Source: Paraconexibacter algicola
GTDB lineage: Bacteria > Actinomycetota > Thermoleophilia > Solirubrobacterales > Solirubrobacteraceae
Assembly (NCBI RefSeq): GCF_003044185.1
Contig: NZ_PYYB01000004.1
Location: 248,001-312,000 of the forward strand
Direction of reading: 5' to 3'
Length of the DNA: 64,000 bases
Shown: in pieces, positions 43,052 through 49,910 of the stretch
How the letters are laid out: each line of letters begins with the position of its first letter
Position numbering within the stretch: position 1 is the stretch's first letter
Notes under the pieces: model-generated
Told to the model about the DNA's origin: nothing
What the model saw: the letters and a program-made list of their open reading frames with translations, nothing else
Database searches by the model: none
Program-made: the position numbers and the translations under genes

Positions 43052-43085
43052 GACGGGCCCCGCCGGGCCGCCGACGCGGTCCGGC

Positions 43086-43721
43086 TCAGCTCGCGCCCGC
43101 GCCGGCGGCAGCGCGCCGGGCGCGCAGCCCGCGGTACAGGAGGAACGCGGCGGTGCCGAGCACCGCGAGCGCCAGCAGCGGCTTGCTCAGCGGGCCGATC
43201 ACGTCGCCGACCTCCTCCCAGCGGGAGCCGAGCGCCATGCCGATGCCGACGAGCACGCAGTTCCAGATCAGCGAGCCGAGCGTCGTCAGCGCCACGTACT
43301 TCACGCGGCCCATCCGCAGGACGCCCGCGGGCAGTGACACGAGGCTGCGCACGCCGGGGATGCAGCGGCCGACGACCACGACGATCGCGCCGCGGCGCTC
43401 GAACCACTCCTCGGCGTGCTCGAGCCGGCGCAGGTCCTGCCGGGCGACCTTCAGGAACCGCTCGGCGAACGGCCGGCCGCCGCGGGCGGCCGCCTCGTAC
43501 AGGAGCATCGCGCCGACGACCGAGCCCAGCGTGCTCGCGAGCACGACCTGCACGAGACCGAACTCGTCGATCGCCACGAGGTACCCGGCGAGCGGCAGCA
43601 CCGCCTCGGACGGGATCGGCGGGAACACGGTCTCGGCGAACATCAGCAGGCCGAGGCCGAGGTAGCCGAGGTCACGGAGGATCTCGGTGATGGACAGGCC
43701 GAAGACGGTGACGCCGAGCAT
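43086..43721 (-). CDS. DedA family membrane protein
   Basis: 211 residues with the SNARE-assoc/DedA fold: GLGLLMFAETVFPPIPSEAV (the E-x3-P-x2-P-x-E re-entrant motif) and FERRGAIVVVVGRCIPGVRS (second motif with the conserved Arg), plus four to five helices. DedA proteins are linked to lipid flipping and membrane homeostasis. ATG 43721. Convergent with the channel gene. A second DedA-like gene lies at 57848. Confidence 0.9.
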   Translation of the reverse strand: MLGVTVFGLSITEILRDLGYLGLGLLMFAETVFPPIPSEAVLPLAGYLVAIDEFGLVQVVLASTLGSVVGAMLLYEAAARGGRPFAERFLKVARQDLRRLEHAEEWFERRGAIVVVVGRCIPGVRSLVSLPAGVLRMGRVKYVALTTLGSLIWNCVLVGIGMALGSRWEEVGDVIGPLSKPLLALAVLGTAAFLLYRGLRARRAAAGAGAS

Positions 43722-43803
43722 CGGGGAGGAAGTGTGGCAGCCCGCGCGCTGGGCGGGCGTGGCGCACCGTCGCGGCCGCGAAGCGCTACCGTCGACGGAC
43801 CCG

Positions 43804-43842
43804 ATGATCGTGCGTCACCGACCCGTCCCGCCCGTCCGATGA
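43804..43842 (+). CDS. Possible 12-codon upstream ORF
   Basis: ATG 43804 to TGA 43842 encodes MIVRHRPVPPVR; its stop overlaps the next start as ATGA. A TACCGT box at 43787-43792 lies 11 bases upstream, so ribosomes may load here and reach 43839 by coupling. Very short; speculative. Confidence 0.25.
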   Translation: MIVRHRPVPPVR

Positions 43843-44150
43843 AGGGCCTGCTCGTCGTCCTCGCGCTGCTGGTCGTCAGCGGCGCCGTCGGACTGCTCGT
43901 CACCCGCGTGCTCGCCGGGCGCCAGCTCGGCACCGGCTCCCCGTACTGGACGATCGGGGAGCGGGAGTCCGGTGGGCTCGTCGTCCTCGCGCTGCTGCCG
44001 CCGGCCAGCGCCCCCGGACCGCCGCTGATCCTCGCCGAGCTCGACCCGTCCGCCGAGGACTTCGACGAGCAGCTCGACGATGCCCGGGCGCGGGCGGCCC
44101 GCGAGGCGGTCGCCCGCAACCGGCCGCTCGAGGCGCTCGAGGGCGCCTGA
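43839..44150 (+). CDS. Hypothetical single-span membrane protein
   Basis: 103 residues. One N-terminal transmembrane helix (LLVVLALLVVSGAVGLLVTR), then a beta/helical soluble part (GSPYWTIGERESGGLVVLAL) and an acidic, Ala/Arg-rich C-terminus with a possible coiled coil (SAEDFDEQLDDARARAAREA). No family recognised. Start at ATG 43839; it may be translated through the tiny upstream ORF. Ends 13 bases before the convergent gene. Confidence 0.6.
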   Translation: MKGLLVVLALLVVSGAVGLLVTRVLAGRQLGTGSPYWTIGERESGGLVVLALLPPASAPGPPLILAELDPSAEDFDEQLDDARARAAREAVARNRPLEALEGA

Positions 44151-44163
44151 GGCCCGCCGCCGC

Positions 44164-45255
44164 TCAGGCGGCGGCGCGCAGCTCCTGCGCCTCCCAGCGC
44201 GCGACCGGCGTGCGACCCCAGCGCGCGCGCACGGCGTGGCGCATGAGCGTGTCGAACACCTCCGGCACCGGCCGCGGGGCGACGCCGATCGTGCGCCCGC
44301 GGGACAGGTCGAAGCTCCCGCGCACCCGGAAGTACGGCAGGAACGCGCCGGCGTACCGCTCGATGTCCGGGGCCTCCCCGATCGCGACGAACCGCGGCGG
44401 CTCGATCCCGAAGTGCCCGACCGCGAGGTCGACGAGGTCCTGCGCGGTCGGCGCGAGCTCGCCCGCGGCGGCGTGGAACGTGCCCGTCCGGCGCTCCTGG
44501 CAGGCCAGGCGCAGCAGGGCGTCGGCGACGACGTCGACGGTCACGACGTCGGCACGGCCTCCAGGGTCGCCGGGGATGACGGGCAGCAGGCCGCGGGAGA
44601 GCGCCTGCAGCGGCCAGTAGATGACGTTGAACGCCGGCGTCCAGCCGGTGTGCGCGTCCCCGACGACGATGCTCGGGCGCAGCACGCAGTGCGGCAGGCC
44701 GCTGGCGGCGACGACCGCCTCCGCCTCGAGCTTCGTGCGCTCGTAGGTGTTGCGCGAGGTCTGGCCGACGTCCCCCTCGTGCTCGTGCGCGACGCCGGGA
44801 CGGTCACCGGCGACGTACGCGGTCGACACGTGCACGACGCGGTCGAGGTCCGGCGCGAGCGCGGCGAGCTCGAGCACCGTCCGGGTGCCGTCGACGTTGC
44901 TGCGCCGCGCGTCCGGCAGCGGCAGCGTGAACGCGACCGACGCGGCGCAGTGGACGACCGTGTCGACCCCGGCGACGAGCGCCCGGCGCTGCGCCTCGCT
45001 GCGGCCGAGGCTCGGCTGCTCGAGGTCGGCGGCGACCGCCCGCACGCGGTGGCGCAGCGCGCCCGCGTCCGGACCCAGGAGCGTGGCGAGCACCGTGTCG
45101 AGCCGCCCCTCGGCGGCCGCGTCGTCGGCCGCGCGCACGGGCGCGAGGACGGTCCGGTCGGTGCGCGTCAGCAGGCGGTGGAGCAGCTCCATGCCGAGGA
45201 AGCCGGTCGCGCCGGTGAGCAGGATCTCGCGCTCGCGCGCGCTGGCAGGCGTCAT
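44164..45255 (-). CDS. Extended SDR, thioester-reductase / fatty acyl reductase-like
   Basis: 363 residues. NADP motif ILLTGATGFLGMELLHRLLT, the region SNVDGTRTVLELAALAPDLD, and the active site STAYVAG ... TYERTKLEAEAVV (Tyr-x3-Lys as YERTK) match the thioester reductase / male-sterility (NAD_binding_4) group. Such enzymes reduce acyl thioesters to aldehydes or alcohols, or modify NRPS/PKS products. It is a stand-alone domain without carrier or adenylation parts, so acyl-CoA or acyl-ACP is the likely substrate. A link to the alkane genes elsewhere in the window is only a guess. Confidence 0.8.
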   Translation of the reverse strand: MTPASAREREILLTGATGFLGMELLHRLLTRTDRTVLAPVRAADDAAAEGRLDTVLATLLGPDAGALRHRVRAVAADLEQPSLGRSEAQRRALVAGVDTVVHCAASVAFTLPLPDARRSNVDGTRTVLELAALAPDLDRVVHVSTAYVAGDRPGVAHEHEGDVGQTSRNTYERTKLEAEAVVAASGLPHCVLRPSIVVGDAHTGWTPAFNVIYWPLQALSRGLLPVIPGDPGGRADVVTVDVVADALLRLACQERRTGTFHAAAGELAPTAQDLVDLAVGHFGIEPPRFVAIGEAPDIERYAGAFLPYFRVRGSFDLSRGRTIGVAPRPVPEVFDTLMRHAVRARWGRTPVARWEAQELRAAA

Positions 45256-45334
45256 GTGCCGCCCACGGCTATCAGGGCGCGGGCGGCCGTGACAGGGCCT
45301 GCGGGCCGAGGACCCGCCGTTCGGATGAGGCCGC

Positions 45335-46249
45335 TCAGCGCGGTGCCGCGTCGCGGACCGCGGCAGCCGCGGCCTCGGCGGCGCTGACCTGCAGCGCGAA
45401 CGGGTCGGCGACGACCGTCCCGTGGGCGAGCGCGAAGACGACGTCGCCGTCGTACGGGGTGGCGACCGGGTGCACGGCGCGCGCCACGCCCGAGGTGGCG
45501 GCGCGGGCGAGCAGCCAGGCGCCGGTGCGGTCGACGGCCGCGTCGGTCATGACGCAGACCAGGACGGTCGCCTCCCGCCCCTCCCCTGGCGGCTGGAACG
45601 CCGTCCCCTCCCGCAGCAGCTCGACGGTCCGCCGCGTGCGCCCGGCGGCGTCGCGCGCCCCGGCCAGGACGGTGCCGTCCGCGGCGACGATCTCCCCGAC
45701 GGGGTTGGCCACCGCGATCGCGGTGACGAGCGCCCCGGCGCTGTCGTCGCTGGCGACGCCGATCCCGGTGCGGGTGAAGCCCTCGGGCCCGAGCAGCTTG
45801 CCGGCCGCCACGCCCGCTCCCGCTCCGACCGGGCCGCGCCCGGGGACGGCGGCGCTCGCCGCGTCGCACGCGGCGCGCCCGGCGGCGGCGTCCGGGCGGC
45901 CCGCCGGGTCCAGCGCCCCCGCATCGAACACGACCGCCGCGGGCACGAGCGGGACGCGGACGCCGCTGCGGGTCAGGTGGCCGTGGTCGCGCTCGGCCAG
46001 CCAGCGCACGACGCCGTCCGCCGCCGCGAGCCCGAAGGCACTGCCGCCGGTGAGCAGGACGCCGTGGACGTCGCGCGGCGCGCTGGAGGGCGCGAGCACG
46101 TCGGTCTCCCGGGTCCCCGGGCCGCCGCCGCGGACCTCGGCGCCCGCGGTGGCGCCGCCGGGCGCGAGCACGACGGTGCAGCCGGTGTGCCCGGCCGGGT
46201 GCGTCCAGTGGCCGACGAGGAAGCCGTCGGGCAGCCGCGTCGCGGTCAC
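45335..46249 (-). CDS. P1 family (DmpA/S58-like) self-processing hydrolase
   Basis: 304 residues from GTG 46249. GHWTHPAGHTGCTVVLAPGG, VHGVLLTGGSAFGLAAADGV (the oxyanion SAFG loop) and the motif EATVLVCVMTDAAVDRTGAW, whose Thr aligns with the autoprocessing nucleophile of the family (usually NTTxxVVATDA). Members cleave themselves into two chains and act as aminopeptidases or amidases. Overlaps the barstar stop (GTGA), last gene of a five-gene operon. Confidence 0.85.
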   Translation of the reverse strand: MTATRLPDGFLVGHWTHPAGHTGCTVVLAPGGATAGAEVRGGGPGTRETDVLAPSSAPRDVHGVLLTGGSAFGLAAADGVVRWLAERDHGHLTRSGVRVPLVPAAVVFDAGALDPAGRPDAAAGRAACDAASAAVPGRGPVGAGAGVAAGKLLGPEGFTRTGIGVASDDSAGALVTAIAVANPVGEIVAADGTVLAGARDAAGRTRRTVELLREGTAFQPPGEGREATVLVCVMTDAAVDRTGAWLLARAATSGVARAVHPVATPYDGDVVFALAHGTVVADPFALQVSAAEAAAAAVRDAAPR

Positions 46250-46638
46250 GGCCCGGTCTGCGGCGGCGGGACGACCCAGACGCCCCAGAACGGGATCCCG
46301 TCCTGCGCCTGGAACTCGGCGGCGTCCTGGAGCACGCCGGCCAGCCGCGGGTCGCGCGGCCCGTCGACGACGACGAGGTACCCGGGCGCCTCGTGCCAGG
46401 AGAGGTCGCGCAGCGCGTCGGTGAGCGCGTCGAGCGTCGAGCCGACCCAGTCGGGGAACTGCAGCGGCCCGGCGAAGCGCGCGACGAGGTCCGCGCTGCC
46501 CGGGTGGTCGTGCAGGTCGACGTCGACGATCGTGAAGCCGAGCTCGTGTGCCTGTGCGCGCAGCGTGTCGAGCCGGTCCTGCAGGACCGGGACGGGCGTG
46601 GAGGTCGCGGCGGTGGCGGGGTCGGTGAGGACGCTCAT
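46246..46638 (-). CDS. Barstar-like ribonuclease inhibitor
   Basis: 130 residues. The barstar core is FPDWVGSTLDALTDALRDLS: Asp70 and Asp74 match barstar Asp35 and Asp39, which plug the RNase active site, and Trp64 and Leu69 fit the fold. A Thr replaces the usual Asn just before LDAL. A C-terminal strand (PFWGVWVVPPP) ends the fold. Cytoplasmic. It overlaps the RNase gene by ATGA and the peptidase gene by GTGA, so dosage with the RNase is fixed by coupling. Confidence 0.88.
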   Translation of the reverse strand: MSVLTDPATAATSTPVPVLQDRLDTLRAQAHELGFTIVDVDLHDHPGSADLVARFAGPLQFPDWVGSTLDALTDALRDLSWHEAPGYLVVVDGPRDPRLAGVLQDAAEFQAQDGIPFWGVWVVPPPQTGP

Positions 46639-47027
46639 GGCAGTTGCTGGCTGGCGATCGGGGCGAAGCTGTCGTAGTGGTCGCGGCTGTAGTAGGAGAC
46701 CTCCGGCGGGTCGCCGCCGGTGACGATCCGCCGGGCGCCCCGGTCCGGCGATCCCGGGGTCGGGACCGTGTACTCGCGGTAGTAGCCGCGCGGGCGCTCG
46801 GGCAGGAGTCCCTCGCGGTTGGCGAAGACGCTGCCGTCCTGGCGGTAGCGGAACGGCCCGCCGCTGCGGATCGCGCGGAGCACGGCGGTCGCCTCGGGCG
46901 GCAGGACGGCGTACTCGGTGGTCGTGGTGGTCGTGCGGCGCCCGTCGCCCCCCGACACCGCGGCGACCACGATGACCGTGAGCGTGAGCACGAGGCCCAG
47001 GACGGTCCGCAGGCTCGTGCGGCTCAC
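46635..47027 (-). CDS. RNase Sa/barnase-type guanyl-specific ribonuclease, membrane-anchored or secreted
   Basis: 130 residues. An N-terminal hydrophobic segment (LRTVLGLVLTLTVIVVAAVS) exports or anchors the protein, followed by a Thr-rich spacer. The catalytic domain follows RNase Sa closely: LPPEATAVLRAI, PFRYRQDGSVFANREGLLP, YYREYTVPTPG, DRGARRIV, YYSRDHYDSF. The active residues Glu85, Arg96, Arg100 and His117 and the guanine-binding Glu72 are all present. The disulfide cysteines of RNase Sa are absent. It should cleave RNA after G. Coupled by 4-base overlaps to the PabC-like gene upstream and barstar downstream. Confidence 0.92.
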   Translation of the reverse strand: MSRTSLRTVLGLVLTLTVIVVAAVSGGDGRRTTTTTTEYAVLPPEATAVLRAIRSGGPFRYRQDGSVFANREGLLPERPRGYYREYTVPTPGSPDRGARRIVTGGDPPEVSYYSRDHYDSFAPIASQQLP

Positions 47028-47656
47028 GCGGCGACCTCGGCGGCGCGCACGCCGTTCAGGGAGCCGACGACGACGAGCTGGTCGGCGCGGCGCAGGGTCT
47101 CGAGCTCGAGCCGCTCGCGACGCGCGACCGGCAGTCGCGCCGCCGCGACGGCGTGGCGGCGGCGGTCGTCCAGCGGCGGGCCGACGAGCGTCCCGTCGCG
47201 CACGATCAGCACGGTCTCGCCGACCGGCTCGAGGACCTCGCCGTCCTCGTCCAGGAGCAGCGGCAGCGCCCCCTCCCCCGCGCGCTCGCGCAGGTCGTCG
47301 GCCAGGCGCTGGTCGGCCCAGTCGTGCGCCCCGAGACCGCCGGGCAGCACGAACGGGACGAGCCGCACCGGCGGGCCGCCCGGAACGGGCGGCCGGAACG
47401 GGCGGGAGCTCACGCGCGTGCGGCCGTCCGGGAGGACGACGACCCGCGCGCGGGCCCCGGCGGCGCCGAGGCCGAGCATGCGCGAGCGCAGCTCCGGGTC
47501 GGGCGCGGTGTCGTACAGGCTGCGGGCGCTCGCGGCGAGGTCGGCGAGGTGCGCGTCGAGCTCCTGCGCCGCGCCGGCGGCGACGAGCACGGTCGCGCCG
47601 ACGCCACGGTCGGGGTCGGGCCGGCCCGGGCCGTCGGGTCGCAGCGCGTCCTGCAC
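47024..47656 (-). CDS. PabC-like (class IV aminotransferase fold) protein lacking the PLP lysine
   Basis: 210 residues from GTG 47656. The sequence resembles aminodeoxychorismate lyase / class IV aminotransferases: DAHLADLAASARSLY, RVVVLPDGRTRVSSRP, then LLLDEDGEVLEPVGETVLIV and ADQLVVVGSLNGVRAAEV. In LPGGLGAHDWADQRL, Asp112 stands where the Schiff-base Lys is expected (GxxHKxxDR-like). If that alignment is right, it cannot form the PLP aldimine. It is shorter than PabC (about 270 residues) and lacks the N-terminal part. Overlaps the RNase gene by ATGA. Confidence 0.65.
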   Translation of the reverse strand: MQDALRPDGPGRPDPDRGVGATVLVAAGAAQELDAHLADLAASARSLYDTAPDPELRSRMLGLGAAGARARVVVLPDGRTRVSSRPFRPPVPGGPPVRLVPFVLPGGLGAHDWADQRLADDLRERAGEGALPLLLDEDGEVLEPVGETVLIVRDGTLVGPPLDDRRRHAVAAARLPVARRERLELETLRRADQLVVVGSLNGVRAAEVAA

Positions 47657-47657
47657 G

Positions 47658-48044
47658 TCAGCTCAACGAGGTCGCCAGGACGGACACGAGCGCCAGCAGC
47701 GAGCTGATCAGCAGCAGGCCGGCGGCCATCGTCTGCAGCAGCCGGTCCTCGTCGCTGAGCCCCAGGCCGACGAGCGCGCGCTGCGCCCGCCAGTAGACGA
47801 GGCCGCTGGCCCCGGCGACGACCGCGAAGACGAGGAACGGACCGGCCGTCCCGCCGATCAGCGCGATCCCGAGCAGCGCGACGAGCGCGACCACGGTCGC
47901 GGCCCCCAGGTAGAGCGCCAGCACGCGGCGCGCGGCGGGCAGCCGCCCGAGGCCCTTCTCACGCCCGGGCTGCGACCGGTCGGGGCGCGGCTCGCGTGGC
48001 GGACGCGGACCGGGCGGACGACGTGCGCGAGAGCGTTTTCCCAT
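47658..48044 (-). CDS. Small membrane protein heading the RNase operon
   Basis: 128 residues from ATG 48044, 8 bases after a TACCGT -10 (48058-48053, minus). A very basic N-terminus (MGKRSRARRPPGPRPPREP) is followed by three hydrophobic helices (VLALYLGAATVVALVALLGI; FLVFAVVAGASGLVYW; MAAGLLLISSLLALVSVLAT). No family recognised. One base separates its stop from the PabC-like gene. A longer in-frame start at 48113 would overlap the divergent gene. Confidence 0.65.
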   Translation of the reverse strand: MGKRSRARRPPGPRPPREPRPDRSQPGREKGLGRLPAARRVLALYLGAATVVALVALLGIALIGGTAGPFLVFAVVAGASGLVYWRAQRALVGLGLSDEDRLLQTMAAGLLLISSLLALVSVLATSLS

Positions 48045-48052
48045 CGCCCGGG

Positions 48053-48058
48053 ACGGTA
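48053..48058 (-). promoter_or_regulatory. -10 box of the RNase-barstar operon
   Basis: TACCGT on the minus strand, 8 bases before ATG 48044; the only promoter seen for the five overlapping genes. Confidence 0.45.
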
Positions 48059-48104
48059 TCGCGCCGGTCGCATGACCGGCGTGCGCCTCGGGTATGCCGC
48101 GCCC

Positions 48105-48647
48105 ATGCGCCACCGGTCCTCCTCGCTCGTCCTCGCGGCCGCCGCTCTCGCCGGCGCGGCCCTCGCCCCCACACCCGCCTCCGCGGCGTCGCGGTCGTGG
48201 TCGGACTGCGGCCGCGCCGCCACCACCGAGGCGGCGGTCCAGGCCGGTCTGCCCGCGCGCCTGGACGCGGACCGCCGGCTGACGCAGCTGCTCGACCCCA
48301 GGCGCCCGTCGACCGTCTACACCACCGCCTCGCAGGCGCTGTGCGCCGACTACGACGGGGACGGCGACGTCGACCGCCTCGCGCTGCTGCGCTGCTGCAC
48401 GGTGTCCTCCCCGTCCCCGTTCGCGGTCCTGCGCAACGACGGCGGGCGCTTCGCGATCGCCTACGCGCGGCTCTCCGACCCGGTGTTCCGGCTCTCGCCC
48501 GGCCGTCGCCGCACGCTCGTCGAGCGGACGCCGGTCTACGCGGCGGGCGACCCGAACTGCTGCCCGTCGCGGCTACGGGAGCGGCGGATCTCGTGGACGG
48601 GCGAGCGGTTCCGCAGCACGACGCGGATCGTGCGGGCGCCGCGCTGA
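48105..48647 (+). CDS. Secreted protein with calcium-binding-like DxDxDG motif
   Basis: 180 residues from ATG 48105, after TATGCC at 6 bases. A signal peptide (SSLVLAAAALAGAALAPTPASA). The mature part has ADYDGDGDVDRLALLRCC, a DxDxDG loop like those in EF-hand, dockerin and VCBS repeats, set in FAVLRNDGGRFAIAYARLSD. Two CC pairs (LLRCCTV; NCCPSR) suggest disulfides. An exported calcium-binding protein is plausible; function unknown. Confidence 0.7.
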   Translation: MRHRSSSLVLAAAALAGAALAPTPASAASRSWSDCGRAATTEAAVQAGLPARLDADRRLTQLLDPRRPSTVYTTASQALCADYDGDGDVDRLALLRCCTVSSPSPFAVLRNDGGRFAIAYARLSDPVFRLSPGRRRTLVERTPVYAAGDPNCCPSRLRERRISWTGERFRSTTRIVRAPR

Positions 48648-48666
48648 CGCCCGCCCGGCCCTGTCG

Positions 48667-48680
48667 GCCCGCGAGCGGGC
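48667..48680. terminator. Small hairpin between convergent genes
   Basis: GCCCGC-GA-GCGGGC directly before the aceF stop; a short GC-rich hairpin possibly shared by aceF and the convergent gene. Confidence 0.3.
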
Positions 48681-49910
48681 TCAGAGCAGCGCGCGGCGCA
48701 GGTCGCCGAGCACGCCCGCGAGGTGGGCGCAGAACCGTGCGGCGGCCGCTCCGTCGATGACCCGGTGGTCGTAGGAGAGCGACAGCGGCAGCATCAGCCG
48801 CGGCTGGAACGCCTCCCCGTCCCACACGGGCTTCATCGCGCTGCGCACGACGCCCAGGACGCACACCTGCGGCGGGTTGACGATCGGCGTGAAGCCGGTG
48901 CCGCCGATGCCGCCGAGCGAGCTGATCGTGAACACCGCGCCGCTCATCTCCTTGGGCGACAGCTTCCCGGCGCGGGCCTTCCCCGACAGCTCGGTCAGCT
49001 CGCCCGCGAGCTCGAGGATGCCCTTGTGCGGCACGTCCCGGACGACGGGGACGACGAGGCCGTTGGGGGTGTCGGCGGCGAAGCCGATGTGCAGGTCCGG
49101 CTTGACGACGAGCTCGTCGCCGTCGAGCGAGGACGCGAACTTCGGGAACGCCCGCAGCGACACCGCGGTCGCCTTCAGCAGCAGGGCGACCATGGTCACC
49201 TTGACGTCGGACTGCTCGGCGTTCAGCTGCTTGCGGAACGCCTCGAGCTCGGTGATGTCGGCGTCCTCGTGGTGGGTGACGTGCGGGATCGTCTGCCACG
49301 CGCCCTGGAGGTTCTTCGCCGACGCCTTCTGGATGCGGGACAGCTCCAGGCGCTGCACCTCTCCGGGCGCGACGTCGGTGCGGACGTGCGTCGTGCCGGT
49401 GCCGACCCCGGCCGCCTCGACGTCGTCGCGGGTGATCCGGCCACCGCGGCCGGAGCCCTTGACGGTCGTGAGGTCGACGCCGAGGTCGCGGGCGACCCGC
49501 CGCGCGATCGGGGAGGCGTGGACGTCGGCGTCGTCGGCCGGCTCGGCCTGCGGCTGCGCCGCCGCTCGCGCGGGGGCGGCGGAGTCCGCGGACGCGGCCG
49601 CCGGCGCCGCTTCGGCGGCCTGCTCGGGCTCCGGCTCCGGCGTCTCGTCCGGTGCGTCGGCGGCCCCGTCGGACGGCTCGAGCATCAGCAGCACGGTGCC
49701 CTCGGAGACCGTGTCGCCGACCTCGACCTTCAGCTCCTTGACGACCCCGGCCATCGGGGCGGGGACCTCGAGCGTCGCCTTGTCGGACTCGATCTCCACG
49801 AGCGGGTCCTCGACGGCGACCGTGTCTCCGACGGCCACGAGGATCGCGACGATCGGGATGTCGGAGAAGTCCCCGATGTCGGGAACGGCTACCTCGGTCA
49901 GCGACGCCAC
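48681..49910 (-). CDS. aceF: Dihydrolipoamide acyltransferase (pyruvate dehydrogenase E2)
   Basis: 409 residues. One lipoyl domain (residues 1-80) with Lys44 in EIESDKATLEV; an Ala/Pro/Glu-rich hinge; an E1/E3-binding domain (HASPIARRVARDLGVDLTTV); and the catalytic domain from about 180, ending with SYDHRVIDGAAAARF, which holds the His and Asp of the active site. Transfers acetyl groups to CoA. The gene overlaps aceE by 13 bases. No E3 (lpd) gene follows, so it must be elsewhere. The DFSDIP region after DIGD is a common AceF variant. Confidence 0.95.
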   Translation of the reverse strand: MASLTEVAVPDIGDFSDIPIVAILVAVGDTVAVEDPLVEIESDKATLEVPAPMAGVVKELKVEVGDTVSEGTVLLMLEPSDGAADAPDETPEPEPEQAAEAAPAAASADSAAPARAAAQPQAEPADDADVHASPIARRVARDLGVDLTTVKGSGRGGRITRDDVEAAGVGTGTTHVRTDVAPGEVQRLELSRIQKASAKNLQGAWQTIPHVTHHEDADITELEAFRKQLNAEQSDVKVTMVALLLKATAVSLRAFPKFASSLDGDELVVKPDLHIGFAADTPNGLVVPVVRDVPHKGILELAGELTELSGKARAGKLSPKEMSGAVFTISSLGGIGGTGFTPIVNPPQVCVLGVVRSAMKPVWDGEAFQPRLMLPLSLSYDHRVIDGAAAARFCAHLAGVLGDLRRALL

